Source: Pseudomonas kribbensis
Lineage (GTDB): Bacteria > Pseudomonadota > Gammaproteobacteria > Pseudomonadales > Pseudomonadaceae
Direction: 5' to 3'
DNA: 64,000 nt
Assembly (NCBI RefSeq): GCF_003352185.1
Contig: NZ_CP029608.1
Coordinates: 5,808,501-5,872,500 of the forward strand
Shown: positions 1 through 8,627 of the stretch, piece after piece
Numbering within the stretch: position 1 is the first letter of the stretch
How the letters are laid out: every line of letters begins with the position of its first letter
Notes under the pieces: model-generated
The model's database searches: none
What the model was told of the DNA's origin: nothing
Seen by the model: only the letters and a program-made list of their open reading frames with translations
Position numbers and translations under genes: made by a program

Positions 1-30
1 GACTATAGCCGGCGGGGCTCGCAGGGTTTG

Positions 31-590
31 GCGAACAAGTTATCCACATAGCCACCCACAGCAAATGGGGACAACTGTGGATGGCTTCTGAAAATATCGA
101 CGAATTCGTGAAGAAAAACCGTGACTTATCCAGAAGCAGGGTTTTCAGCAACGATTGAGTGTTTTTTGATCACAAGCCTGCAAGTCGCGGATTGCGTGGC
201 TCGCAAGGGATGGCGAACACCTTATCCACAGAAGCGCCAACAGACTTCGGGGGTAACTTGGCGGGCGCTGTGGAAAAGCGCTGAAGGCCTTGATAAATCG
301 CGGTTTGCGCGAGGTCTGGCGAGTCAAAAGGCTGAATTGATCGTTTTTCGATCAACTCTTCGCAAGCCACGGTTTATATGGCTTACAGCGGATAGCGAAC
401 ATCTTATCCACAGAAGCGCCAACAGAGATTGGGGGCAACTTGGGGAGTTATCCTGGGAAAAAAGCTCGAAAAAACCGCGAGTTAGGCTGGTTGTTTTTTG
501 ATCTTCGGGCTGGAGGGCTTGGTTGGCGTGGGGTTCAGGGATGGGCGAACACGTTATCCACAGATCAGCCAACAGGGATTGTGGGTAAAA
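31..590. repeat. Four tandem degenerate units, each with a perfect DnaA box
   Basis: The gene-free left edge is made of related units beginning at 31, 213, 395 and 545 (periods 182, 182 and 150). Each begins GCGAACAnnTTATCCACA, so a perfect DnaA 9-mer lies at 40-48, 222-230, 404-412 and 554-562. Units 2-4 continue with a conserved GCCAACAG and a G-rich stretch. Units 1-3 also carry a T-tract plus GATC motif (about 163-173, 337-355, 493-502); in unit 2 this forms an inverted repeat TTGATCG-TTTTT-CGATCAA. Imperfect boxes lie at 76-84 and 126-134. Short reading frames here are mosaics of the repeat and are not called. A DnaA-binding or titration cluster is inferred, not shown. Confidence 0.8.
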
Positions 591-613
591 ACCCTCTTCC
601 GAAGGAAGAGGGT
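586..613 (-). terminator. Intrinsic terminator of the dgc-etf operon
   Basis: A perfect 10-bp stem (ACCCTCTTCC at 591-600 with GGAAGAGGGT at 604-613) reads on the minus strand as a hairpin with a UUCG-type loop followed by TTTTT. It lies just after the etfB stop codon and closes the leftward operon. Confidence 0.85.
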
Positions 614-626
614 CAAATGCAGGGCT

Positions 627-1397
627 CTAGCGGACAACACCTTCTTCGATCAGCAGTTTGAGGATAGCTTCGGCACCTGCCTCGGCAGTCACGCCCTTGA
701 GCACCTGCCCCCCACCCCCACTGGCCTTGGCCGTCGCCGCCTTCATCCGGTCCGCCCCGCTCTTGGCCTTGATCACCTTCAACCGTTTCGGCCGTGGCTT
801 GGCCGGTTGCAGGGTCGACACCGCGAGCAATTCGTCGTCCACCACTTCCACGTCTTTTGCCTGGAGAACCCCACGCCGCGCCGGGCCGTAAGCACTCTGC
901 CGAGGCTTGGGCGCGGCGTTATCCACAGTCGCGAGAAACGGCAGACGTACCTTCAACCGGCGCCGCTGCCCACGGGGCAACGCCTGCAACACCAGTGCCG
1001 AGCCGTCGCTGATCGACTCGACCTGCGCCAGCCCCACCACCAGCGGCCAGCCCAGCCCTTCGGCCAGCAGGAACGGCAGCATCCCCGAACCTTCACCGGT
1101 TTCCGCCTGGCTGCCAGTCAACACGACCTGAGCCCCGGCATCCCGCAAATAGTCGGTCAACGCCGGCAACGCATCCGCACCGGCCGGTTGTTCCAGCACA
1201 TGCATCTGCTCCAGCCCCATGCCCAGATAGGCGCGCAGCGCAGGTTCGCCAATGTCCCCGGCATGCAGCACTTGCAGGTTATCCCCAGCCAGTTGCAAGC
1301 CGAGTTCCACCGCCCGTGCATCCTGTTCGGCACGACGCGGGCGGCCCGAGGTCGGGTGGGCGCCGATTGAAACCAGACTGATGATCTTTGTGCTCAT
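627..1397 (-). CDS. etfB: Electron transfer flavoprotein beta subunit of the dimethylglycine operon
   Basis: 256 residues with the adenine-nucleotide-binding ETF fold of beta subunits, including an N-terminal MSTKIISLVSIGAHP strand and a central TGSQAETGEGSG stretch. The C-terminal third has a Lys/Arg-rich, Gly-rich tail. It should pair with EtfA to carry electrons from the membrane-associated DgcAB dehydrogenase to ETF-ubiquinone oxidoreductase. It is the last gene of a leftward operon and starts 9 bp after etfA. Gene order matches P. aeruginosa PA5396-PA5401. A perfect DnaA box lies inside it at 919-927. Confidence 0.92.
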   Translation of the reverse strand: MSTKIISLVSIGAHPTSGRPRRAEQDARAVELGLQLAGDNLQVLHAGDIGEPALRAYLGMGLEQMHVLEQPAGADALPALTDYLRDAGAQVVLTGSQAETGEGSGMLPFLLAEGLGWPLVVGLAQVESISDGSALVLQALPRGQRRRLKVRLPFLATVDNAAPKPRQSAYGPARRGVLQAKDVEVVDDELLAVSTLQPAKPRPKRLKVIKAKSGADRMKAATAKASGGGGQVLKGVTAEAGAEAILKLLIEEGVVR

Positions 1398-2130
1398 AAC
1401 CGTTCCTTAAGCCGCATCGCGCTTGGCTTCGTTGCGGTAAGCCTCTACCGCCGCGATCAAGGCCTGAAGAATTTCCGCGCTTTCGCCGATCACCGACAGG
1501 TCGGCACGCTTGATCATGTCGCAGCCCGGATCGAGGTTGATCGCCACCACCTTGTCGCAGGCGCCGATGCCCTGCAGGTGCTGGATCGCCCCGGAAATCC
1601 CTACGGCCACGTATACCCGTGCGGTGACCCAGGTGCCGGACGCGCCGACCTGACGGTCGCGGGTCATGAAGCCGTCGTCCACGGCCACCCGCGAGGCGCC
1701 TTCGGTGGCGCCAAGTGCGGCGGCGGTCCTGTGGAAAAGCTCCCAATCCTTGACCCCGTTGCCACCGGAGAAGATGAACTCGGCTTCGGCCATCGGAATC
1801 GCCGCCGGGTCCACCGCCACGGCGCCCAGATCCTCGATTCGCGACAGGCTGCGCGCCACGGGTGTGGATAACTCAACCGGCAGCGCTTCGTGACGGGTTT
1901 CGCTGACCGGTTCGGCGCATTCGGCGGACGCCAGAATCAGCCGTGCAACCGGACGGGCAAGATCCTGCAACCCGGCACCGGCGCGGCCGATGCACTCCTG
2001 ATCCTTGACCTGCCACACCCGTGTGGCCGGGCGCTCACCCAGTGCAGCGGCAAAGCGCCGGCCGAGTTCGCCGCCACCGCTGCGGCTGTCCGGCAGCAGC
2101 CAGTGACGCGGGTTGAACTGGTTATCCACA
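919..2130. promoter_or_regulatory. Three further perfect DnaA boxes inside etfB and etfA
   Basis: TTATCCACA occurs at 919-927 and 2122-2130, and its complement TGTGGATAA at 1863-1871. A near match, TTATCCCCA, is at 1279-1287. With the four boxes in the adjacent repeat this makes seven perfect 9-mers in 2.1 kb. A random 64-kb sequence would be expected to hold about one half of a copy in total. Function is inferred. Confidence 0.6.
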
Positions 2131-2627
2131 GCCCGCAGGCCCTGGATCCGTTGTTCCGGTGCATAACCGCTGAATTCTTCGCCTTCCAGCACCAGCAAGC
2201 GGTCAACGCCCGCCGTGGCGAAAGCGTTTTCCTTGTGCTCGCCGAACACCACCGCCAGCACTGCGCCATCGCTGCCGGCCAGTTGATGAGCCAGGCCGAG
2301 CAGGTCGCGGTCATGGCTGCTCAAGCGGCCGCCGACCATGTCCGGCACCACGCTGATGTAGAACGCCGGGGCCGGCACTTGATGCAGCGGCAATTGCACT
2401 TCGACCGCTGCCGAACGCTTGACCGCCCCACCCTGCTGGGCGCCGCTGCGGTCGATGCGCTTGATGCCGTTCGGCCCGATAAAGCCGATGCCGTGCAGGT
2501 TCTTGCGGATGATCCCGTTGGGCCCCATCCAGCTGTGTTGCGCCGGTTGCATGGCCGCGTGCAACGGATGCAGGCGGTTACGTGCGATCCATTCGGCGCG
2601 GGGGTCGCGGCGGATAATGTCGCTCAT
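1407..2627 (-). CDS. etfA: Electron transfer flavoprotein alpha subunit of the dimethylglycine operon
   Basis: 406 residues. The C-terminal half has the FAD-binding alpha-subunit signature (SGGNGVKDWE, GASGTWV, YVAVGISGAIQH, INLDPGCDMIKRAD). The N-terminal ~80 residues (repeated GPNGI motifs, Arg/Lys-rich) extend beyond the usual ETF alpha subunit and are typical of this betaine-linked version. The ATG overlaps the dgcB stop by one base (TGATG), so the two are translationally coupled. With EtfB it accepts electrons from dimethylglycine oxidation. Confidence 0.93.
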   Translation of the reverse strand: MSDIIRRDPRAEWIARNRLHPLHAAMQPAQHSWMGPNGIIRKNLHGIGFIGPNGIKRIDRSGAQQGGAVKRSAAVEVQLPLHQVPAPAFYISVVPDMVGGRLSSHDRDLLGLAHQLAGSDGAVLAVVFGEHKENAFATAGVDRLLVLEGEEFSGYAPEQRIQGLRAVDNQFNPRHWLLPDSRSGGGELGRRFAAALGERPATRVWQVKDQECIGRAGAGLQDLARPVARLILASAECAEPVSETRHEALPVELSTPVARSLSRIEDLGAVAVDPAAIPMAEAEFIFSGGNGVKDWELFHRTAAALGATEGASRVAVDDGFMTRDRQVGASGTWVTARVYVAVGISGAIQHLQGIGACDKVVAINLDPGCDMIKRADLSVIGESAEILQALIAAVEAYRNEAKRDAA

Positions 2628-4576
2628 CAGTGGGCCTCCGCAGGTTCACGTTTGGCCGGGGTGGCAGGCTTGTTCGGCGCAGCGTCTTCGAGCAGCGCGT
2701 CGGCCACCAGTTCGGCGATGTCCTTGATCAGCGGACGCGGTTCGACCACACCTTCGAGCATCGCCGTGCACTGTGGACAACCCACGGCCACCAGCTCGGC
2801 GCCGGTCTCGCGGATGTCTTCCATGCGCATGTCGGGAATCCGCTGCTTGCCCGGAATGTCGGTGATCGGCGCCCCGCCACCGCCGCCGCAGCAGCGCGAA
2901 CGGAAGCCGGAACGTTGCATCTCTTTCACCTCGATACCGAGGGCGCGCAACACTTCGCGCGGTGCCTCGTACTCGCCGTTGTAGCGACCGAGGTAGCACG
3001 GATCGTGATAGGTCACGCTGTTGCCTTTGTGCTGACCGAGGTTCAGCGCACCGGCCTGGATGATTTCCGCCAGATAAGTGCTGTGGTGCTGCACGAGGTA
3101 GTTGCCATCGAAGGCGCCGTACTCGTTTTTCAGCACATGGAAACTGTGCGGGTCGCAGGTGACGATGCGGTTGAAGCTGTATTTGGCCAGGGTCTGGATA
3201 TTGCGTTTGGCGAGCAACTGGAAAGTCGCCTCATCACCAAGACGTCGGGCCACATCGCCGCTGTCGCGCTCTTCCAGCCCGAGCACCGCGAAGTCGACCT
3301 TGGCCGCTTTCAGCACTTTGACGAAGGCACGCAAGGTGCGCTGATTGCGCATGTCGAAGGCGCCGTCGCCGACCCAGAACAGCACGTCGGTGGATTTTTT
3401 CTCGCTAAGCAGATTGAGGTTCAGGTCCGCCGCCCAGTTCATCCGCCCGCCCGGAGCGAAACCGCCAGGGTTGTCGGTGGCGATCAGATTTTCCAGGACT
3501 TCGGCGCCCTTGTTTGGCGTCGCGCCTTTTTCCAGGGTCAGGTGACGACGCATGTCGACGATGGCATCGACGTGCTCGATCATCATCGGGCATTCTTCGA
3601 CGCAGGCGCGGCAAGTGGTGCACGACCACAGGGTTTCGGCATCCACCAGACCGTTGACGATCGGTTGATGCGGATTGCCTGAGTGTTCGCCCACCGCTTT
3701 GCCCGGATAAGGGCTGCCGGCGAACTGGGCATCGGTGCCGCCGGCAAGGCCGACGACCATGTCCTGAATCAGTTTTTTCGGGTTCAGCGGCTGGCCGGCT
3801 GCGAACGCCGGGCACGCCGCTTCGCACTTGCCGCACTGCACACAGGCGTCGAAACCGAGCAACTGGTTCCAGGTGAAATCCTTGGGTTTTTCCACGCCCA
3901 GCGGCGCGGTCGGATCATTCAGATCCAGCGGTTTCAAACCGGTGGAACGGCCACCACCAAAACGCTCAGCGCGACGGTGCCAGGCCAGGTGCAACGCACC
4001 GGCGAAGGCGTGTTTCATCGGGCCGCCCCAGGTCATGCCGAAGAACAGCTCCGACACGCCCCACAACACACCGACCCCGAGAATCGCCGCCAGCACCCAG
4101 CCGCCGAAGTTCTCCGGCAGGATCCCCGCCACCGGCAAGGTCACCAGGAAGAACGAGGCCGAGAACGCCAGCAGGCTTTTCGGCAGGCGCATCCACGGGC
4201 CTTTCGACAGCCGCGACGGCGGGTTGAGCCGACGCCGGTAAACGAAGATCGCCCCGACGAACATCACCGCCGTCATCAGCAGCAACGCGTAGCCGAGGAT
4301 GCGGTTATGCAGGCCGAAACCGTGCACCAGAATCGCCAGCACGATGGACGCCACCGCGCCGCCCGCCGTGGCCACGTGGGTGTTGGCGATGTATTTGTCC
4401 CGCGCCACCACGTGGTGCAGATCGACCATGTAACGCTTGGGCATGGCGAACAGGCCGCCGATCAGGTCGACCTTCGAGGCCCGGCCCCGGCGCCACATGG
4501 CCACCCGCCGCAACGCACCCAGCACCGCAAGGGCCAGGGCTGCGAACAACAGGATTGGAAGAAGGGTGTTCAACAT
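2627..4576 (-). CDS. dgcB: Dimethylglycine demethylation protein DgcB, membrane iron-sulfur subunit
   Basis: 649 residues. About five hydrophobic segments lie in the first ~180 residues (near 3-22, 72-88, 93-113, 134-152 and 159-179). Two ferredoxin-type [4Fe-4S] motifs follow: C245/C248/C251/C255 and C319/C322/C325/C329. Two cysteine-rich CCG-type domains of heterodisulfide-reductase kind come after (CYLGR; RCCGGGGG). The protein should pass electrons from DgcA toward ETF or the quinone pool at the inner membrane. It is separated from dgcA by 155 bp that hold a REPIN, and is followed directly by etfA. Confidence 0.93.
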   Translation of the reverse strand: MLNTLLPILLFAALALAVLGALRRVAMWRRGRASKVDLIGGLFAMPKRYMVDLHHVVARDKYIANTHVATAGGAVASIVLAILVHGFGLHNRILGYALLLMTAVMFVGAIFVYRRRLNPPSRLSKGPWMRLPKSLLAFSASFFLVTLPVAGILPENFGGWVLAAILGVGVLWGVSELFFGMTWGGPMKHAFAGALHLAWHRRAERFGGGRSTGLKPLDLNDPTAPLGVEKPKDFTWNQLLGFDACVQCGKCEAACPAFAAGQPLNPKKLIQDMVVGLAGGTDAQFAGSPYPGKAVGEHSGNPHQPIVNGLVDAETLWSCTTCRACVEECPMMIEHVDAIVDMRRHLTLEKGATPNKGAEVLENLIATDNPGGFAPGGRMNWAADLNLNLLSEKKSTDVLFWVGDGAFDMRNQRTLRAFVKVLKAAKVDFAVLGLEERDSGDVARRLGDEATFQLLAKRNIQTLAKYSFNRIVTCDPHSFHVLKNEYGAFDGNYLVQHHSTYLAEIIQAGALNLGQHKGNSVTYHDPCYLGRYNGEYEAPREVLRALGIEVKEMQRSGFRSRCCGGGGGAPITDIPGKQRIPDMRMEDIRETGAELVAVGCPQCTAMLEGVVEPRPLIKDIAELVADALLEDAAPNKPATPAKREPAEAH

Positions 4577-4624
4577 GGTGAAGCTCCCACCAGTACAGCC
4601 TGGAGAAACACGTTCGGCGTGTTC

Positions 4625-4716
4625 CTGTGGGAGCGAGCCTGCTCGCGAATGCGCCGGGTCAGTCGATGCAGCGGTGACTGACAGAATGCATTCGCGGGCA
4701 AGCCCGCTCCCACAGG
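4625..4716. repeat. REPIN (paired inverted REP elements)
   Basis: CCTGTGGGAGCGAGCCTGCTC and its inverted counterpart GCGGGCAAGCCCGCTCCCACAGG flank about 45 bp, giving a long imperfect hairpin. It lies inside the dgcA-dgcB spacer, so it is transcribed with the operon. Confidence 0.85.
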
Positions 4717-4731
4717 GTCATGTGCAAACCT

Positions 4732-6792
4732 TTAGAAGTCTTTGCACAACCGCAGGGCGTCATAGATCGCAGCGTGGGTATTACGCTGCGCCACGCAGTC
4801 ACCGATGCGGAACAGCAGGTAACCGTCGCCATTGCTGCTCAACGAAGGTTGCGGCTGGATCGCGAACAGCGCCTCGACATCGATCTGGCCCTTGTTGCGC
4901 GAGCCGTCCTTGAGGGCGTAGTAGATCTCTTCGTCCGGGCGCACGCCGTTCTCGACGACCACCTGATCCACCACCCGCTCCTCTTTGGCGCCGGTGTATT
5001 CGTTCTCCAGCACGGCGACGAGTTTGTCGCCTTCGCGGTAGACCTTCTCCAGCATCATGTCGCCGGTCATGATCACTTCTTTCGGGTACATGCTGCGGTA
5101 GTAGGTCGGGAACGATGTACCGCCGATGGCCACGCCCGGCTTGATGTCGTCGGTGACGATCTCGACCTGGCTGCCCTTGTCGGCGAGGAAGTCGGCCACC
5201 GACATCCCGGTGAACTCGCAAATGGTGTCGTAGACCAGCACGTTCTTGCCCGGCGCGACCTTGCCGTCGAGCACGTCCCAGCTGCTGACCACCAGCCCTT
5301 CGGCGGCGCCCCAGTGTTCGTTCTGTTCCAGATACGGATGCCCGCCAACGGCCAGCACCACGATGTCCGGACGCAGGTCCATGATGGTGTCGGCGTCCGC
5401 CGCCGTGCCCAGACGCAGGTCGACTTTCAGCCGCGCCAGCTCCAGTTGGAACCAGCGGGTGATACCGGCGATCTGGTCACGCTGCGGCGCTTTCGAAGCC
5501 GTCGTGATCTGGCCGCCGATGAATTCTTTTTTCTCGAACAGGGTCACGTCGTGGCCACGTTCGGCTGCCACACGGGCAGCTTCCATCCCCGCCGGGCCGG
5601 CACCGACGATCACCACCTTGCGTTTCGGCCCGGTGGATTTCTCGATGATGTGCGGCACGCCCATGTATTCACGGGAGGTCGCGGCGTTCTGGATGCACAG
5701 CACGTCCAGACCTTGGTACTGACGGTCGATACAGTAGTTGGCGCCGACACACTGTTTGATCTGGTCGATCTGGCCCATCTTGATCTTGGCGATCAGGTGC
5801 GGGTCGGCGATGTGGGCGCGGGTCATGCCGACCATGTCGACGTAACCGCCCTCCAGAATCCGCGTGGCCTGGTTCGGGTCCTTGATGTTCTGCGCGTGCA
5901 GCACCGGAACCTTGACCACTTCCTTGATACCGGCCGCCAGGTGCAGGAACGGCTCCGGCGGGTAACTCATGTTCGGAATCACGTTGGCCAGGGTGTTGTG
6001 GGTGTCGCATCCCGAGCCGACGACGCCGATGAAATCGAGCATGCCGGTGTCGTCGTAATACTTGGCGATCTGCTTCATGTCTTCGTGGGACAGACCGTCG
6101 GGGTGGAACTCGTCACCGCAGATGCGCATGCCGACGCAGAAGTCGTCACCGACCTCGGCACGCACCGCTTTCAACACTTCCAGACCGAACTTCATCCGGC
6201 CTTCAAAAGTGCCGCCCCATTCGTCGGTACGCTTGTTGACGCGAGGGCTCCAGAACTGGTCGATCATGTGCTGGTGCACGGCTGACAGTTCGACGCCGTC
6301 CAGGCCACCGGCCTTGGCGCGACGAGCCGCTTGCGCGTAGTTGCCGATCACCCGCCAGATTTCTTCCGGCTCGATGGTCTTGCAAGTGGCGCGGTGCACC
6401 GGTTCGCGGATGCCCGACGGCGACATCAGGGTCGGCCAGTGGAAACCGTCCCAACGGGAGCGACGGCCCATGTGGGTAATCTGGATCATGATCTTGGCGC
6501 CGTGCTTGTGCATGGCGTCAGCGAGATTCTGGAAGTGCGGGATGATCCGGTCGGTGGACAGGTTCACCGAACTCCACCATTGCTGCGGGCTGTCGATCGC
6601 CACCACGGACGAACCGCCACAGATCGCCAGGCCGATGCCGCCCTTGGCTTTCTCTTCGTAGTATTTGACGTACCGCTCGGTGGTCATGCCGCCGTCGGTC
6701 GCGTAGACCTCGGCGTGCGCGGTGCTGAGCACGCGGTTGCGGATGGTCAGTTTGCCAATTTGAATTGGCTGAAACATTGCTTCGAAAGCCAT
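4732..6792 (-). CDS. dgcA: Dimethylglycine demethylase DgcA, FMN/FAD iron-sulfur flavoprotein
   Basis: 686 residues of the trimethylamine-dehydrogenase/2,4-dienoyl-CoA-reductase family. Residues ~5-370 form the FMN-binding old-yellow-enzyme barrel. A dinucleotide-binding GAGPAGMEAA motif follows near residue 395, with a second NAD(P)/FAD-type domain to the end. It should oxidatively demethylate dimethylglycine to sarcosine. The cluster region shows C348, C354 and C366. The position equivalent to the second cluster cysteine of trimethylamine dehydrogenase is Ala351, so only three of the four usual ligands are seen. Starts 15 bp after the DUF5943 gene. Confidence 0.93.
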   Translation of the reverse strand: MAFEAMFQPIQIGKLTIRNRVLSTAHAEVYATDGGMTTERYVKYYEEKAKGGIGLAICGGSSVVAIDSPQQWWSSVNLSTDRIIPHFQNLADAMHKHGAKIMIQITHMGRRSRWDGFHWPTLMSPSGIREPVHRATCKTIEPEEIWRVIGNYAQAARRAKAGGLDGVELSAVHQHMIDQFWSPRVNKRTDEWGGTFEGRMKFGLEVLKAVRAEVGDDFCVGMRICGDEFHPDGLSHEDMKQIAKYYDDTGMLDFIGVVGSGCDTHNTLANVIPNMSYPPEPFLHLAAGIKEVVKVPVLHAQNIKDPNQATRILEGGYVDMVGMTRAHIADPHLIAKIKMGQIDQIKQCVGANYCIDRQYQGLDVLCIQNAATSREYMGVPHIIEKSTGPKRKVVIVGAGPAGMEAARVAAERGHDVTLFEKKEFIGGQITTASKAPQRDQIAGITRWFQLELARLKVDLRLGTAADADTIMDLRPDIVVLAVGGHPYLEQNEHWGAAEGLVVSSWDVLDGKVAPGKNVLVYDTICEFTGMSVADFLADKGSQVEIVTDDIKPGVAIGGTSFPTYYRSMYPKEVIMTGDMMLEKVYREGDKLVAVLENEYTGAKEERVVDQVVVENGVRPDEEIYYALKDGSRNKGQIDVEALFAIQPQPSLSSNGDGYLLFRIGDCVAQRNTHAAIYDALRLCKDF

Positions 6793-6807
6793 GGCGGGTT
6801 CCTCGAC

Positions 6808-7338
6808 TTACAACGGCTTGACGGTGAACAGGCCGTCGTCGTGGCCTTCTTCGGAGCCACCGTAGACCTGCTCGGCCACGGTGCGGATCTTGCTGCCACG
6901 AGCGGCGAGGATCTGATCCATCGCCCCGGCAAACCAGCCGGTGAACATGTAGTCGACCTTGCGCCCGACCTTGCCGTAGACGTAGACGAACGCCGAGTGT
7001 TCGAGCTTGACGCTGGCGGTGCCTTTGTCGAGGTCGATGTCCTGGATCTTGAACAGGCCCCAGCCGCGCTGCGACAGGCGCTTCATGTAGTGCTCGAACA
7101 CCGCGACGCCTTCCAGACCATGGCATTCGGCTTCTTTTTCACACCAGTGCCAGGCTGATTTGTAGCCGGCCTTGTAGAGGATTTCGGCATAGGCATCGGC
7201 GCCCAGCACTTCCTCGATGCCCATGTGGTTGTTGACGAAGAAATGCCGCGGCACGTACAGCATCGGCAGGGCGTCGGAGGTCCAGACACCGGTCTCGCTG
7301 TCGACTTCGATTGGCAATTGCGGGGCGATCTTGGCCAT
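6808..7338 (-). CDS. DUF5943 protein of the dimethylglycine operon
   Basis: 176 residues without signal peptide or membrane segment. It has an aromatic-rich core (WHWCEKEAECHG, FVYVYGKVGRKVDYMFTGWFAG) that resembles the V4R/4-vinyl-reductase type of small-molecule binding fold; that resemblance is an impression only. It lies between the dipeptidase-like gene and dgcA, as PA5397 does in P. aeruginosa. Constant linkage suggests an accessory role in methyl-group or dimethylglycine metabolism. No catalytic function can be assigned from sequence. Confidence 0.85.
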   Translation of the reverse strand: MAKIAPQLPIEVDSETGVWTSDALPMLYVPRHFFVNNHMGIEEVLGADAYAEILYKAGYKSAWHWCEKEAECHGLEGVAVFEHYMKRLSQRGWGLFKIQDIDLDKGTASVKLEHSAFVYVYGKVGRKVDYMFTGWFAGAMDQILAARGSKIRTVAEQVYGGSEEGHDDGLFTVKPL

Positions 7339-7415
7339 GGAAACTTAACTCCAGAAAAATTTTGGTGTTGCCCCCGGCGCGGACGGCCGGGGGAAAGTAT
7401 TCGGGAAGCGGCGGC

Positions 7416-8393
7416 TTATTCGCCCCAGACGTCTTTCAAGACGTTGACCCAGTTTTCGCCCATGATCTTGCGTACCACGCGCTCGGAGTGGCCGCGCTTG
7501 AGCAGGGTTTCGGTCAGGTTCGGGAACTCGCCGACGGTACGGATGCCCAGCGGGTTGATGATCTTGCCGAAGTTGGTCAGACGGCGGGCGTAGCCCTTGT
7601 CGTGGGTCAGGTATTCGAAGAAGTCCTGGCCGTGACCCTGGGTGAAGTCGGTGCCGATGCCGATGGCGTCTTCACCGACGATGTTCATGGTGTATTCGAT
7701 GGCTTCGGCGTAGTCGTCGATGGTCGAATCGATGCCCTTGGCGAGGAACGGCGCGAACATGGTCACGCCGACGAAACCGCCGTGGTCGGCAATGAACTTA
7801 AGCTCTTCATCGGACTTGTTGCGTGGGTGCTCCTTGAGCCCCGACGGCAGGCAGTGGGAATAGCAGACCGGTTTTTTCGATTCGAGGATGACTTCCTCGG
7901 AGGTCTTGGAGCCGACGTGGGACAGGTCGCACATGACGCCGACGCGGTTCATCTCGGCGACGATCTCGCGACCGAAGCCCGACAGGCCGCCGTCACGTTC
8001 GTAGCAACCGGTGCCCACCAGATTCTGGGTGTTGTAGCACATCTGCACGATGCCGACGCCGAGCTGCTTGAACACCTCGACATAGCCGATCTGGTCTTCG
8101 AACGCATGGGCGTTCTGGAAGCCGAACAGGATGCCGGTCTTGCCCTGCTCCTTGGCCTTGCGGATGTCGGCGGTGGTGCGGACGGGGATCACCAGGTCGC
8201 TGTTTTCGCGGATCAGTTTCTGGCTGGCGGCGATGTTGTTGACCGTGGCCTGAAAGCCCTCCCACACCGACACGGTGCAGTTGGCCGCCGTCAGACCGCC
8301 CTTGCGCATGTCTTCGAACAGCTCGCGGTTCCATTTGGCAATGATCAGACCGTCGATAACGATGCTGTCGGCGTGTAATTCGGCTGGGCTCAT
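7416..8393 (-). CDS. M19 membrane-dipeptidase family protein lacking canonical metal ligands
   Basis: 325 residues. The family is recognised from DLSHVG (H159), YSH (H180), the HPRN motif (R191) and IGIGTDF (D249). The N-terminal HxD metal ligands of active renal-type dipeptidases are replaced by L16 and I18 in VIDGLIIAKW. The bridging glutamate (IGxEGG) is Gln93 in LFGFQNAH. A normal binuclear zinc site is therefore unlikely. The ATG at 8393 begins MSPAELHADS and gives the length of the PA5396 homologue; longer upstream starts run into the promoter region. It is the first gene of the leftward dgc operon. Confidence 0.88.
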   Translation of the reverse strand: MSPAELHADSIVIDGLIIAKWNRELFEDMRKGGLTAANCTVSVWEGFQATVNNIAASQKLIRENSDLVIPVRTTADIRKAKEQGKTGILFGFQNAHAFEDQIGYVEVFKQLGVGIVQMCYNTQNLVGTGCYERDGGLSGFGREIVAEMNRVGVMCDLSHVGSKTSEEVILESKKPVCYSHCLPSGLKEHPRNKSDEELKFIADHGGFVGVTMFAPFLAKGIDSTIDDYAEAIEYTMNIVGEDAIGIGTDFTQGHGQDFFEYLTHDKGYARRLTNFGKIINPLGIRTVGEFPNLTETLLKRGHSERVVRKIMGENWVNVLKDVWGE

Positions 8394-8627
8394 CAGGCGT
8401 CCCCTTATTGGCGATTCATGCGCCGAATCGTCTGCCGGCGCTTTGGGGCCAGCATATGCCTCGGTGCGCGACCAGCCGGGTGCAAAAACGACAGGGGAAT
8501 TGCCGAAAGCGTCAATCCGCGACAAAGCGTCGCCAACCGGTCCGACCAGCCACCTGTTCAAGCCCGCGAGCTTGAGCCAGAATCTGGCGCATCTTGGAAA
8601 CACCACTGGATTAGAGCGGCGACATCA

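Noticed and set aside
121..572. Short reading frames on both strands at the left edge
   Set aside because: They follow the tandem repeat units, resemble each other only because of the repeat, and have no ribosome site or recognisable family.
31..590. CRISPR array or chromosomal origin
   Set aside because: Units are long (150-182 bp) and degenerate, so not CRISPR. No dnaA, dnaN, rpmH or AT-rich unwinding region is present, so not the ordinary oriC.
8463..8531. GbdR-like repeat upstream of the dgc operon
   Set aside because: GCGAC/ACGAC words 20 bp apart and AAAGCGTC words 18 bp apart are present, but they do not match the choX repeat well enough in sequence or spacing.
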